A stretch of 64,000 bases of DNA from CAZMGV01 sp964565925. Lineage in GTDB: Bacteria; JAGRBM01; JAHCIT01. Shown piece after piece: positions 8,212 to 17,093 of this stretch. Each line of letters begins with the position of its first letter. The stretch's first letter is position 1. The notes beneath the pieces are model-generated. The model searched no databases, was not told the DNA's origin, and saw only the letters and a list, made by a program, of their open reading frames with translations. A program made the translations under genes and the position numbers. The DNA lies in contig CAZMGV010000001.1 in the NCBI GenBank assembly GCA_964565925.1, positions 557,985 to 621,984 on the forward strand. Reading direction: 5' to 3'.

Positions 8212-10752
8212 ATGCCCACCATCGCACCCGACGTCACCGAGGACGTCCTGCCGGAACTGCCGCCGCCTCCCGCCGAATCCGCCGCGCCGAAAAAGCGCGT
8301 GCGCCGCGCCGCCCGCCCCAGAGACACGGAAGCGGACGACGGCGAAGCGGGCGACACCCTTGATGTGGACCTCGACGACGAGGAACCGGCCCGCGTCCGG
8401 GCGATCAAGAACGAACTGATCGGCGTCGCGTGGGCGCTGGCCGGAGCGTTCCTGCTCGGCAGTCTCGTGAGCTACTCCCCCGGCGATACCCCCGGCGACA
8501 GCGCGGGCCAGGCGATGCACAATTGGTTCGGCCGCGCCGGCCACTGGGTCGCCGAGAACCTGCTGATCGACATGGTGGGCTGGGGCTCCTACCTGATGGG
8601 CCCGGCGGCGCTGTACCTGGCGTGGCGGTTCTTCACCGAGCGCGAAACCCCGTGGGGCCGCGCATTTGTGATCCGCACGGCGGCGTTCTTCGGAGTCGTC
8701 ACCTGCGCGGCGGCGCTCTCAAGCGTCGTGTTCGCCCACGGCCCGGCCGGGCAGCTCTCCGGCGGCGGAACGGTCGGCATGCTGCTGGGCACCGGCGTGC
8801 TCACCCAGTATTTCTCCAAATCCGGCGCGGTCGTGTTCGGAGCGGCGGCGCTCACCGTCTCCACGCAGCTGCTCGTGCGGTTCTCGCTGCTCGACGCCGG
8901 GAAGTCGCTCTACCGCAAGCTCAAGGAGTCGCTCGAAGCGGCTCGCGAGGAGAAACTGGTCGCTGAGGCGCTTGAGCAGCGGGAATCGATCGTGCGCGAC
9001 ACCCGCGCCGAGCTGGAAGCGGCCCGCCCCACCCCGGCGCCGCCGGCCATCGTGACGCCGCCCGAAGAGGACGAAGAGGCGATCGCGGCGAAGAAGAAAA
9101 AGAAAGCCGCCAAGAAGAAGGGCGTGCAGGAGAAGTTCGAGTTCGCCCGCACCGGCGACGACGTGCCGCTGCCGCCCGTGGACCTCCTCCAGATCGACGC
9201 CAAGCGCGTGAAGCAGAACCCGGAAGTGCTGCAGGCCATCGCGCGCCTCATCGAGAAAAAACTTCTCGACTTCGGCGTGAAGGGCGCCGTGACCCAGATC
9301 GAGCCCGGCCCCGTGGCCACCACCTATGAATTCGAGCCCGGCCAGGGCGTGAGAGTGTCCGCCATCCAGAAACTGATCCCCGACCTCAAGCTCGGCCTCG
9401 CCGTGCCGAATATCCGGATTCTCGCGCCGATCCCCGGCAAGTCGGTGGTCGGCATCGAGGTGCCTAACCGCGACCGCGAGATGATCACGCTGAAAGAGCT
9501 GATCGAGGACGACGAGTTCCAGAAGGCGTCGTCCCCGTTCGTCATCCCGATGGGGAAGAACATCCACGGCAAGCCGATCTACTTCGAGCTGACCAAGGCC
9601 CCGCACCTCCTGGTCGCCGGCACGACGGGTTCCGGCAAGTCGGTGTGGATTAACTCGACGCTGATTTCGCTGCTCTACAAATGCCGCGCGGAAGACGCCA
9701 AGTTCATCATGATCGACCCGAAGATGGTCGAACTGAAACCGTACGAAGACATCCCGCACCTGCTGGCGCCGATCATTGTCGATGTGAAGAAAGCCGCCTC
9801 TGCCTTGAGGTGGGCCGTCGCCGAGATGGAGCACCGCCTCACGCAGCTCGCCGAGCGCGGCGTGCGCAATATCGACGGCTACAACGACGTCGTCCGCAAG
9901 GCCTTGAAAGACGGCTCCTGGAAAAACTGGCACAAGTCGGACCTGGCGATCGAGGCAGCACTCGAGGGCAAGGAGCCGGGCGATCAGGTCGGTATAGACG
10001 TGGCGAGCGGGCTGCCCACGCAGCTCTCCGACGACATGGCCATGGACCCGCCCCGCACCATGTTCCGCATTTTTGTGGTGGTCGACGAAATGGCCGACCT
10101 GATGATGCAGGTGGGCAAAGAGGTCGAGGTCCAGATCCAGCGCATCGCCCAGATGGCGCGCGCCGTCGGTATCCACCTCGTGATCGCCACGCAGCGCCCG
10201 TCGGTGAACATCGTGACCGGATCGCTGAAGGCCAACCTGCCGACACGCGTGAGTTTCAAGCTCCGCACGAACACCGACTCGCGCACGATTCTCGACGAAC
10301 CGGGCGCCGAAGAGCTGCTGGGCAACGGCGACATGCTGTTCATCCACGCCAAGTCCCACGCGCCCGAGCGCATCCACGGCGCGTTTATCTCGGATGACGA
10401 GGTGAACGCCGTCTGCGACTTTGTCAGGAAGACCGGCAAACCCGACTACATCCAGGAGATCCTCACCATGCCGGGCGACGACGACGAGGCCGGCGCCGGG
10501 ATGAGCGAGGACATGTTCGGCGATCCCAAATACATCGAGGCGATCCAGGTGGTGCTGAAGCACCGCAAGATATCCATCAGTTTTCTGCAGCGCTGCATGG
10601 GCGTCGGCTACAACAAGGCCGCCAAATACGTGGAACAGATGGAGCACGACGGCATCGTCGGCCCCCAGGCCGGCGCCACCGGCAAACGCGAACTCGCCAT
10701 GTCCCCCGAAGCGGTCGAGGACCTCGTCAAGCGCCGCGTCCTGGAGGGGTGA
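8212..10752 (+). CDS. ftsK: DNA translocase FtsK/SpoIIIE
   Basis: 846 residues. An acidic N-terminus is followed by four predicted membrane segments (about 68-230), a charged linker with a lysine run (about 290-315), the alpha domain, and a RecA-like motor with Walker A GTTGSGKS (about 470) and Walker B VVVDEMADLM (about 625). The C-terminal winged-helix gamma domain (about 780-846) contains SISFLQRCMGVGYNKAAK, which recognises KOPS-type polarity sequences. The protein is anchored at the division septum and pumps DNA during chromosome segregation and dimer resolution. The stretch between Walker A and B is about 25 residues longer than in E. coli. No clear Shine-Dalgarno precedes the ATG. Complete gene, single transcription unit as far as visible. 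Confidence 0.97.
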   Translation: MPTIAPDVTEDVLPELPPPPAESAAPKKRVRRAARPRDTEADDGEAGDTLDVDLDDEEPARVRAIKNELIGVAWALAGAFLLGSLVSYSPGDTPGDSAGQAMHNWFGRAGHWVAENLLIDMVGWGSYLMGPAALYLAWRFFTERETPWGRAFVIRTAAFFGVVTCAAALSSVVFAHGPAGQLSGGGTVGMLLGTGVLTQYFSKSGAVVFGAAALTVSTQLLVRFSLLDAGKSLYRKLKESLEAAREEKLVAEALEQRESIVRDTRAELEAARPTPAPPAIVTPPEEDEEAIAAKKKKKAAKKKGVQEKFEFARTGDDVPLPPVDLLQIDAKRVKQNPEVLQAIARLIEKKLLDFGVKGAVTQIEPGPVATTYEFEPGQGVRVSAIQKLIPDLKLGLAVPNIRILAPIPGKSVVGIEVPNRDREMITLKELIEDDEFQKASSPFVIPMGKNIHGKPIYFELTKAPHLLVAGTTGSGKSVWINSTLISLLYKCRAEDAKFIMIDPKMVELKPYEDIPHLLAPIIVDVKKAASALRWAVAEMEHRLTQLAERGVRNIDGYNDVVRKALKDGSWKNWHKSDLAIEAALEGKEPGDQVGIDVASGLPTQLSDDMAMDPPRTMFRIFVVVDEMADLMMQVGKEVEVQIQRIAQMARAVGIHLVIATQRPSVNIVTGSLKANLPTRVSFKLRTNTDSRTILDEPGAEELLGNGDMLFIHAKSHAPERIHGAFISDDEVNAVCDFVRKTGKPDYIQEILTMPGDDDEAGAGMSEDMFGDPKYIEAIQVVLKHRKISISFLQRCMGVGYNKAAKYVEQMEHDGIVGPQAGATGKRELAMSPEAVEDLVKRRVLEG

Positions 10753-10759
10753 GGGTTTT

Positions 10760-10860
10760 CCATCCCTGCTCACTCCGTTCGCAGTCCCTTCCAGAGGAAG
10801 GGACCTTCTGAGCCCTCTTCCCCCGGAAGAGGGTGGCGGCCTCCGGCCGTCGGGAGATGG
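10760..10860. repeat. Dispersed palindromic repeat, family C copy 1
   Basis: About 100 bp from CCATCCCTGCTC to GGGAGATGG, containing two internal hairpins (GTCCCTTCC/GGAAGGGAC and CCCTCTTCC/GGAAGAGGG). It is the inverted counterpart of the copy at 11229-11330 on the other side of the DUF559 gene, and a third copy lies at 38094-38191. The DUF559 start region lies inside or at its edge. Confidence 0.85.
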
Positions 10861-11279
10861 AAGCGGTGGATGAGCACCGGAAGCAGATACTCAGGCGGGC
10901 TAAAGAGTTCCGCAAAAGCCCGACTCCCGAAGAGAATATTCTCTGGGAAAGGCTCCGCGCCAAACGTCTGAACAACTTCGTATTCCGCCGCCAGTTTCCG
11001 GTCGGTTCTTATATCCTCGATTTTTACTGCCGTAGTCTTAAGCTCGCCATAGAAGCAGATGGCGGGCAGCACGCCGACGAAGAGAAACGTCTATATGACG
11101 AAGAGCGGATGCGCTTCCTTGAGGCAAATGGCATTATGGTCCTTCGCTTCTGGAACAGCGATATACGGGGTAATCTGACTACCGTGCTCGATACGATACT
11201 GCTGGAATGTCAGAAGCTCAGCGCGCAGCCATCTCCCGGCCGCGTACGCGGCCACCCTCTTCCGGAGGAAGAGGGCTAG
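10857..11279 (+). CDS. DUF559 domain protein (Vsr/restriction-endonuclease-like fold)
   Basis: About 140 residues from the ATG at 10857; a GTG at 10833 would add eight residues encoded by repeat DNA. The core has PTPEENILWERLR, RRQFPVGSYILDFYC, LAIEADGGQH and the terminal VLRFWNSDI strand. This is the DUF559 family, which shares the PD-(D/E)XK-like fold of very-short-patch endonucleases. LDF and EADGGQH supply the candidate catalytic D, E and Q/H residues. The last 17 or so residues are read from the flanking repeat copy, so the native C-terminus was probably shorter. The gene is enclosed by inverted copies of family C, which suggests mobilisation with them. Substrate and role unknown. Confidence 0.85.
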   Translation: MEAVDEHRKQILRRAKEFRKSPTPEENILWERLRAKRLNNFVFRRQFPVGSYILDFYCRSLKLAIEADGGQHADEEKRLYDEERMRFLEANGIMVLRFWNSDIRGNLTTVLDTILLECQKLSAQPSPGRVRGHPLPEEEG

Positions 11280-11330
11280 AAAAAGTCCCTTCCCACGGAA
11301 GGGACCGCGAGCGCCAGCGAGCAGGGATGG
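11229..11330. repeat. Dispersed palindromic repeat, family C copy 2
   Basis: CCATCTCCCGG to GCAGGGATGG, inverted relative to 10760-10860 and in the same orientation as 38094-38191. It carries the hairpins CCCTCTTCCGG/GAGGAAGAGGG and GTCCCTTCC/GGAAGGGAC. It overlaps the 3' end of the DUF559 gene and ends where the TerC stop codon begins. Confidence 0.85.
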
Positions 11331-12293
11331 CTACCGCTTCCCCGCGTCCACTTCGACTTCCGGTCCCACTTCGCCCTTTTCGGTCTTGGGCCAGATCTTG
11401 GACGCGGTGATGCTCAGGAACAGCACGGCGGCGATAAACCCCAGCGCGACGGAGGTCGGCATGTCGTAGTAGTGGTGGATCAGCATCTTCACGCCGACGA
11501 AGGTGAGGATCACCGCCAGACCGATCTTGAGGTAATGGAAAAGGTCGGCGAGCGCCGAGAGCGCGAAGTAGAGGGCCCGCAGCCCCAGGATCGCGAACAC
11601 GTTCGAGCTGTAAACCGTGAACGGGTGCTGCGTGATCGAGAGGATCGTGGGGATCGAGTCGACCGCGAAGACGACGTCGGTCGTCTCGATCACGAGCAGC
11701 ACGATAAAGAGCGGCGTCGCGTGGAGCTTGCCGCCGATCCGCGTGAAGAATTTGCCGCCGTCGTACTGGTCGGAGACCGGGATCAGCCGCCGCGCGAGCT
11801 TCACGACCGGGCTGTGCCCGGGGTCCACCTCGTCGTCGTCGCCGCCGAACGCCAGCTTGAAACCGGTGTAGACGAGAAACACGCCGAAGACGTAGATGAC
11901 CCATTCGAACTGGCGGATGATGGCGATGCCCGCGCCGATGAACACCGCCCGCATGAGCAGCGCGCCGACGATGCCCCAGAACAGCACCTTGTGCTGGTAC
12001 TCGCGCGGGACCTTGAAATATCCGAACACCAGCAGGAAGACGAACAGGTTGTCGACCGAGAGCGACTTCTCGAGCAGCCAGCCGGTGAAGAACTCGGTCG
12101 CCGACTGCGGCCCCAGCTCGTACCAGACGCCGGCGTTGAACAGCATCGCCAGCCCGATCCAGAACGCGCTCCAGCCCAGCGCCTCCTTGATGTCGATGGC
12201 GTGGGATTTCCGCTGGAAGACGCCGAGGTCCAGGACGAGCAGCGCCACCACCACCGCACCGAACACGATCCACATCAGGGTTTCTTTGTCCAT
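11331..12293 (-). CDS. TerC family integral membrane protein
   Basis: 320 residues from the ATG at 12293, which starts 2 bp after the upstream stop. Upstream in-frame codons overlap the previous gene and look non-native. The protein has about nine membrane segments with the family's conserved acidic motifs: LEKSLSVDNLFVFLLVF (about residue 75) and VIETTDVVFAVDSIPT (about 205). TerC/Alx proteins are linked to tellurite resistance and, more recently, to manganese export and metal loading of secreted proteins. The paired acidic residues in the two repeated halves fit a metal path. It is the last gene of a minus-strand operon. The C-terminal tail past the last helix is charged and variable. Confidence 0.92.
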   Translation of the reverse strand: MDKETLMWIVFGAVVVALLVLDLGVFQRKSHAIDIKEALGWSAFWIGLAMLFNAGVWYELGPQSATEFFTGWLLEKSLSVDNLFVFLLVFGYFKVPREYQHKVLFWGIVGALLMRAVFIGAGIAIIRQFEWVIYVFGVFLVYTGFKLAFGGDDDEVDPGHSPVVKLARRLIPVSDQYDGGKFFTRIGGKLHATPLFIVLLVIETTDVVFAVDSIPTILSITQHPFTVYSSNVFAILGLRALYFALSALADLFHYLKIGLAVILTFVGVKMLIHHYYDMPTSVALGFIAAVLFLSITASKIWPKTEKGEVGPEVEVDAGKR

Positions 12294-12295
12294 CG

Positions 12296-12937
12296 TCACT
12301 CTCTCAAAAACCGGAGCGTCGTGAGCTGGTGCTTCCACCAGGTCCGCCAGACGCCGTGTTTCTCATACTCCCTGGGCGACGCGAGCGCCACTTCGGGAAG
12401 GGTGATTACCCGACCCAAATGCAAAAGTCTGCGGCAAAGCTCCCAGTACGGAATTAGGCTTCTTTCATTAAAACCGGCCATCCGGCGCATGGCCTCGCCC
12501 CGGACGAACAGCCCCTGATCGCCGAGTACCAGCCGGCCGCGCGGGGACCGCAGGCGCGCCCCCCATTCGATCACCCGGTAGACAAAGCGGTCCGAGCGGA
12601 ACCGGAGGCGGAACCCTCCGGCGACGACGGACGGATCGGCGAGGGCTTTTTCAATATGCTCGCGCGCCTTCCACGCCGGCGTAATATCCACCGGCAGGAA
12701 CCAGTAGATGTCCGCCTCCGGGTTCAGGGCGATACCCCGGTTGAGCTGTGCCGCCAGCCCGCCGGTCTGAACCGCGAACCGCATGCCAACCTTGCCGAGA
12801 ATCTCCTGGGTCCGGTCGGTGCTGCCACCGTCTATGAATGTGGCCGCCTCACGTTCCACGCCGTAGAAGTTCAGCCCGGTCACCAGCGCGGGGATCCGGT
12901 AGTCCTCGTTCAGTACCGGGATAATGACGGAGATCAC
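12296..12937 (-). CDS. Family 2 glycosyltransferase, rSAM/selenodomain-associated transferase 2 (TIGR04283-like)
   Basis: 213 residues. It begins ISVIIPVLNEDYRIP and has FIDGGSTDRTQEI (about 37-49, the DGGS nucleotide-sugar motif), VQTGGLAAQLNRGI and YWFLPVDITP in place of the usual D-x-D stretch. LVLGDQGLFVRGE and MAGFNERSLIPYWELCRRL follow. This set is characteristic of the short GT2 enzymes paired with TIGR04282-like proteins, a pair found with radical-SAM/selenodomain gene clusters, including arsenosugar-type loci. The start overlaps the previous gene by 4 bp, so the two are translationally coupled. No radical SAM partner is visible in the window. Substrate not predictable. Confidence 0.85.
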   Translation of the reverse strand: MISVIIPVLNEDYRIPALVTGLNFYGVEREAATFIDGGSTDRTQEILGKVGMRFAVQTGGLAAQLNRGIALNPEADIYWFLPVDITPAWKAREHIEKALADPSVVAGGFRLRFRSDRFVYRVIEWGARLRSPRGRLVLGDQGLFVRGEAMRRMAGFNERSLIPYWELCRRLLHLGRVITLPEVALASPREYEKHGVWRTWWKHQLTTLRFLRE

Positions 12938-13590
12938 ACGAGCCCCCGGTCGTTCAGAAACTTCCGGGTCGCCTTGAGGTGAACGTCCGGTGCGGTTCCC
13001 GCCTTCACCATTTCGGCCAGCTCCCTGAAATCTTCCGGCGTGTCCACGTCGCCCCGCACGTCCAGCAGCACGCAGCCGGGGAGTTTCGCCTTTGTTTTCT
13101 CAAGCATGTCGGAGCCGCTGGCCGGGTGCAGAAACGCCTCACGCGGGCGTCTGGTCAGTCCGACCAGATGGAACCCGCCGTCGGGATCGGGCCCCAGCAC
13201 CGACGGGCTGGTGTCCAGCGCCTCGAACGCCCGGCGGAGCTGCCCGGCTTCCACAAGCGGCGAATCGCTGCCGCGCATGACCACCTGGTCATAACCCAGG
13301 AGAAACAGCTGCTCGAACACGTCGGTCATCCGGTGCGAGAGGTCGCTGCCGCGCTGCGCGAGCCAGCCGAACCCGGTCGGTGCGTAGCGCATCAGCTCGC
13401 CCTGCCCGCCTTCCGGAAACACGGCGATATATTTGGCGCAGCCGGCCACTTTCGCGCTTTCTTCCAGAACGTCCGCCAGCATCGCGCGGTAGAACTCCGC
13501 GGCGCCGTGCTCTTTGAGCACCGGCACGAGGCGGGTTTTCACCAGCCCCGGCCGCGGGGCCTTGCACATGACGGCGAGCGCCTTACGCAC
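12934..13590 (-). CDS. rSAM/selenodomain-associated transferase 1 (TIGR04282-like, CofC/GT-A fold)
   Basis: 218 residues from GTG at 13590. The N-terminal MCKAPRPGLVKTRL motif is the nucleotide-binding signature of this GT-A/CofC-like family. VMRGSDSPLVEAGQLRRAF and VLGPDPDGGFHLVGL give the metal-binding and substrate segments, and DVDTPEDF closes the core. The partner GT2 gene follows with a 4-bp overlap, and the start overlaps the upstream permease gene by 8 bp. It therefore belongs to one co-translated operon with the transporter, which is an unusual arrangement. Likely a nucleotidyl or glycosyl transferase; substrate unknown. Confidence 0.87.
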   Translation of the reverse strand: MRKALAVMCKAPRPGLVKTRLVPVLKEHGAAEFYRAMLADVLEESAKVAGCAKYIAVFPEGGQGELMRYAPTGFGWLAQRGSDLSHRMTDVFEQLFLLGYDQVVMRGSDSPLVEAGQLRRAFEALDTSPSVLGPDPDGGFHLVGLTRRPREAFLHPASGSDMLEKTKAKLPGCVLLDVRGDVDTPEDFRELAEMVKAGTAPDVHLKATRKFLNDRGLV

Positions 13591-14398
13591 GTTCTCTCGA
13601 CTTCACATCCAGCCGGTCGCGCAGCGCCTCTCCGGCGAGGTTGAACCCGAGCACTGCAATGGCCAGCGCCGCGCCGGGCACGAGCCCCACGTGCGGCGCG
13701 ACCAGCAGGTAATCGATCCCGCTATCCAGCATCGAACCCCACGACGGGCGGCCGGGGATGCCGAGGCCCAGGAACGAGAGCGAGCTTTCGGTCAGCACCG
13801 CCGCGCCGAGCGCAAACGCCCCCTGCACGGCGAGCAGCGCGTAGAGGTTCGGCAGGATATGTTTCACGACGATCCGCCACCCGGCGTCACCCGTCACGTG
13901 CGCCGCCTGCACGAACTCCCGCTCGCGCAGTTCGAGCACCTGCCCCCGGACGATACGGGCGTAACCGACCCACCCTAAAGCCGACATGGCGACGATGAGA
14001 TTGAGTATCGAGGGGCCCAGCACGAACGCGAGCCCCAGCGCGAACAGGATGCCGGGGAACGCCTGGAGCAGATCCACGACCCGCATGAGCGTGAACTCCC
14101 ACGCGCCGCGCTTGTAGCCGGCGACGAGCCCCACCAGCGTGCCCAGCACCATCGAGATCAGCACCGTCGGCACGCTCACGAGCAGCGACACGCGGGCTCC
14201 CGACACCACGCGGGCGAGCATATCCCGGCCCAGTTCGTCGCAGCCCAAGAGGTGCGCCGCTGACGGCGCGGCCAGCTCCTGCTCAAGGCGCGTCGTCGCC
14301 GGGTTCTGGAGCGCGAGCGGCCCCAGCACCGCGACCGTGATGACGCCGATAATGATCCAGATGCCGACAGGGAGACGACCGGGGGAGAGGCGCTTCAT
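13583..14398 (-). CDS. Peptide-type ABC transporter permease (DppC/OppC family)
   Basis: 271 residues from the ATG at 14398, which overlaps the upstream permease stop as ATGA. It has one N-terminal membrane segment, the periplasmic HLLGCDELGRDMLARVVSG motif characteristic of the DppC/OppC family, and five further segments. The ATPase-contacting EAA-type loop REREFVQAAHVTGDAGWRIV is present and the C-terminus has SLSFLGLGIP and PSWGSM. It pairs with the DppB-type subunit upstream and the lipoprotein receptor at 15491. The ATPase subunits DppD/DppF are not in this operon, so they must be encoded elsewhere or be shared. Confidence 0.92.
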   Translation of the reverse strand: MKRLSPGRLPVGIWIIIGVITVAVLGPLALQNPATTRLEQELAAPSAAHLLGCDELGRDMLARVVSGARVSLLVSVPTVLISMVLGTLVGLVAGYKRGAWEFTLMRVVDLLQAFPGILFALGLAFVLGPSILNLIVAMSALGWVGYARIVRGQVLELREREFVQAAHVTGDAGWRIVVKHILPNLYALLAVQGAFALGAAVLTESSLSFLGLGIPGRPSWGSMLDSGIDYLLVAPHVGLVPGAALAIAVLGFNLAGEALRDRLDVKSRERA

Positions 14399-15321
14399 CA
14401 CTCCCCCCTTCCGCGCACGCGCGGGTCGGCGGCGCCGTAGGCGATGTCGGTGAGCGTGTTCACCAGCACGTAGGTGGTCGAGATAACGATGATGACGCCC
14501 TGAACCACCGGGAAATCGCGCTGCAAAATGCCGTTGATGAGCAGCGAGCCGATCCCGGGCCAGGCGAATACCTTCTCGGTGATAATGGCCCCGCCCAGCA
14601 GAACGCCGAACTGCAAACCGGCCACGCTGATGACCGGGAGCAGCGCGGCCCTTAAGGCATGACCCCACAGAACTGCCGAGCCGGAGAGGCCTTTGGCTTC
14701 GGCGGTACGGATAAAATCAGACGACAGTGTGTCCAGCACGCTCACCCGCACGGTGCGCGAGAGCCCCGCCGCCAGGGCGAGGCCCAGCGTGACAGCCGGC
14801 AGCATCACCGACGACAGACCGTCGAACCCGCCCATCGGCACCAGGCCCAGCTTCACGGCGAACACCAGTATCAGTACCGGCCCCACCCAGAAGGTGGGCA
14901 GCGAGACGCCCACGAGCGATACGCCCAAAAGCGCGCGGTCGATCCAGGTGTCTTTGTGACGAGCGGCGATGACACCTAAAGGCAGCGCGAACAGAATAGA
15001 GAACCCGAGACTCGCAAACGCCAGCAGCAGCGTCGCGCCGTAGCGCTCGCGGATCATCTTTCCCACCGGCGTGCCGGTGGCGATCGACTGGCGCAGGTCG
15101 CCGCGGACGAGGTCCTTCAGGAACAGCCCGTACTGGACCGGCACCGGCCGGTCGAGGTGGTACTCCCGGCGGATCGCGTCGAGGTTCGCCGGCGACGCCC
15201 GCTCGCCGGCAATGACGGCCGCCGGGTCGCCGGGCAGGAGATGCAGCCCGAAGAACACCAGCGTCGAGACGCCGAGGATCACCGGCAGCGCGGACAAGAG
15301 GCGGCGGATCAGAAAAGTCAC
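14398..15321 (-). CDS. Peptide-type ABC transporter permease (DppB/OppB family)
   Basis: 307 residues from GTG at 15321. The in-frame extension to 15384 is encoded by a palindromic repeat and is rejected. It begins TFLIRRLLSALPVILG and has the DppB hallmark FFGLHLLPGDPA with REYHLDRPVPVQYG. The EAA loop is SDFIRTAEAKGLSGSAVLW, followed by a VFAWPGIGSLLINGILQRD segment. Six membrane segments and the length fit the family. It couples with the downstream DppC-type gene through an ATGA overlap. The receptor gene lies upstream on the same strand across a family B repeat. Confidence 0.93.
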   Translation of the reverse strand: MTFLIRRLLSALPVILGVSTLVFFGLHLLPGDPAAVIAGERASPANLDAIRREYHLDRPVPVQYGLFLKDLVRGDLRQSIATGTPVGKMIRERYGATLLLAFASLGFSILFALPLGVIAARHKDTWIDRALLGVSLVGVSLPTFWVGPVLILVFAVKLGLVPMGGFDGLSSVMLPAVTLGLALAAGLSRTVRVSVLDTLSSDFIRTAEAKGLSGSAVLWGHALRAALLPVISVAGLQFGVLLGGAIITEKVFAWPGIGSLLINGILQRDFPVVQGVIIVISTTYVLVNTLTDIAYGAADPRVRGRGE

Positions 15322-15354
15322 CGGTGACCTCCTGATAGTTCCTGCATACCTGAG

Positions 15355-15464
15355 CCGTTCGCCCTGAGGAGCTTTGCGGAGCAAAGCGTCTCGAAGGGTG
15401 GACGGCGCCGGGACAGACCGTGTCCTTCGAGACGGCTGCTGCGCAGCCTCCTCAGGACGAACGG
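15355..15464. repeat. Dispersed palindromic repeat, family B copy 1
   Basis: Begins CCGTTCGCCCTGAGGAG and ends CTCAGGACGAACGG, with the internal inverted core CGTCTCGAAGG/CCTTCGAGACG. It separates the substrate-binding-protein gene from the permeases, so it lies inside an operon transcript. Other copies are at 17094, 25800, 28866, 33905 and 49104. Confidence 0.9.
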
Positions 15465-15490
15465 TCTGTCATTCCCGCACCAGCCCGTCA

Positions 15491-17008
15491 TCACGTTCCC
15501 TTCCTCACCTTCTCCACGAACCAGAAGTTGCCCGAGGGGTCCACATCCACGTCCGTCACCTGCGGCCGGTGAACGACGATATTGTCCCGCCAGTAGAGCG
15601 GCACATAGGGCAGGTCCTTCGCCAGTATCTCCTGCACCTCGCCGTAATATTCCTTGCGTTTCAAGGGGTCCAGCTCCGGGCGGGCGAGATCCAGCAGCTC
15701 GTCCACGCGCGGGTTCGAATAGAACCCCCGGTTCTTGCCGTTGTTCCTGGGGATCTCGTGCGAGTGGAAGATCGAATACATCATGTCCGGGTCGGTGATC
15801 CCCACCCAGCTCATGCCGAACACCTGGAACCGGCCCGTCTGGACCTGCTCGTACAGGGTCGCCCACTCGTAGCTCTTCACCGTCACCCGGATCCCGCAGG
15901 CGGCCAGATCCTCCTTCATCGCCTCGATGTTGCGGATCGCCTCCTTGTTCGTCGAGGTCTTCCACTCGAGGTCGAGCCCGTCCGGGTAGCCCGCCCCGGC
16001 CAGCAGGTTCTTCGCCGTCCCGGGGTCGTAGGTGTAGTCCACGGCGGGCTTCCTGTAGGCCCAGTGGAAGAACGGCAGGTAACCGGTCGCCACCGTCGCC
16101 ATGCCGCGGAGCCGGTATTTCACCAGCCGGTCGCGCTGGATCCCGCGCGCGAACGCCTCGCGGACCTGCGGTTTCGAGAGCGCCGGATCGCGCAGGTTGA
16201 ACCCGAGGTAGCTGAAGTTGGTACCGGCCTGGGTCTCGACCGGGTAGCCGAGCTTTTTAAGATAGTCCGCATAGAGCGGCGTGATGTTGTTCACCGCAAG
16301 ATCGATGGATCCGTGGAGCAGCCCCAGCACGCGGCTGGTTTCGTTAGGCACGACGGCGAGCGTCACTTTTTTCACGCCCGGGGCGGGCCAGTTCCCGTTG
16401 TCTGAAGCAATGAGCCGCACCTTCTCGGACGGCTCGTAGTCCAGCAGCCGGTACGGCCCCGTGCCGACGGGCGCGGTCTTCAGCGCTTCGGGGCCGGACC
16501 CCGACGGCACGATCCCGACGGTGAGGTCGTTCAGGAAACTCGCCGACGGGCGCTTGAGATAGATTTTCACCTCGAGGCCGTTCACTTCCTCTATATGGTC
16601 GACGATCTCGAAGTTTCCCTTGAGCGGCGAGAGCGACTTCTCCCCGCGGATCGACTCGAGCGTCCAGACCACGTCCTGCGCGCGGAACGGCCGGCCGTCG
16701 TGGAACTTCTTGCCCGGCGCCAGCTTGATGTGGACCGTCGTGGGCGATTCCATGGCGTAGAGTTCCGCCAGCCGGGGGGTGAGTTTTCCGTCCCGGTCCA
16801 GGCGGAACAGTCCGTCGTAGATCAGCTTGTTGACGTTGTCGGAGTAGATGTCCCGGGCGAAGCGCGGGTCGAAGTTGTTCGGATTCGCCTCCAGCGCGAT
16901 CACCAGCTCGTCGGGGGGCGGCCGCCGGAGGCCGCAGCCCGGCACGCCGGCTGCGAGGAAGCAGGCCAGCGCGCAGATGAACCAGAAATTATTAGGAGCT
17001 TTTCGCAA
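15491..17008 (-). CDS. ABC transporter substrate-binding lipoprotein (SBP_bac_5 family)
   Basis: 505 residues from a TTG start with no strong ribosome-binding site. The signal peptide ends in AGVPGC, giving lipidation at Cys25. The family-5 fold is clear: ELVIALEANPNNFDPRF, LIYDGLFRLDRDGKLTP, KFHDGRPFRAQDVVWTLESI, VGTGPYRLLDYEP and NLRDPALSKPQVREAFARGI. The protein would deliver an oligopeptide, nickel-chelate or similar ligand to the DppBC-type permeases encoded downstream. Length is typical. A family B repeat lies between it and the permease genes, and another lies upstream of its start. Confidence 0.92.
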   Translation of the reverse strand: MRKAPNNFWFICALACFLAAGVPGCGLRRPPPDELVIALEANPNNFDPRFARDIYSDNVNKLIYDGLFRLDRDGKLTPRLAELYAMESPTTVHIKLAPGKKFHDGRPFRAQDVVWTLESIRGEKSLSPLKGNFEIVDHIEEVNGLEVKIYLKRPSASFLNDLTVGIVPSGSGPEALKTAPVGTGPYRLLDYEPSEKVRLIASDNGNWPAPGVKKVTLAVVPNETSRVLGLLHGSIDLAVNNITPLYADYLKKLGYPVETQAGTNFSYLGFNLRDPALSKPQVREAFARGIQRDRLVKYRLRGMATVATGYLPFFHWAYRKPAVDYTYDPGTAKNLLAGAGYPDGLDLEWKTSTNKEAIRNIEAMKEDLAACGIRVTVKSYEWATLYEQVQTGRFQVFGMSWVGITDPDMMYSIFHSHEIPRNNGKNRGFYSNPRVDELLDLARPELDPLKRKEYYGEVQEILAKDLPYVPLYWRDNIVVHRPQVTDVDVDPSGNFWFVEKVRKGT

Positions 17009-17093
17009 TCGGCGCGAGTCTATTTGCTGGACCCCAAGGGGATCAATCGCCTATTACTGATGACGTGTGGTGAGGACGCGATTTATTCCACTA

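Noticed and set aside
8719..10773. Long minus-strand frame of 684 codons opposite ftsK
   Set aside because: His/Asp/Arg/Gly-rich shadow of a GC-rich gene; no domain, no ribosome-binding site, while ftsK on the plus strand is fully supported.
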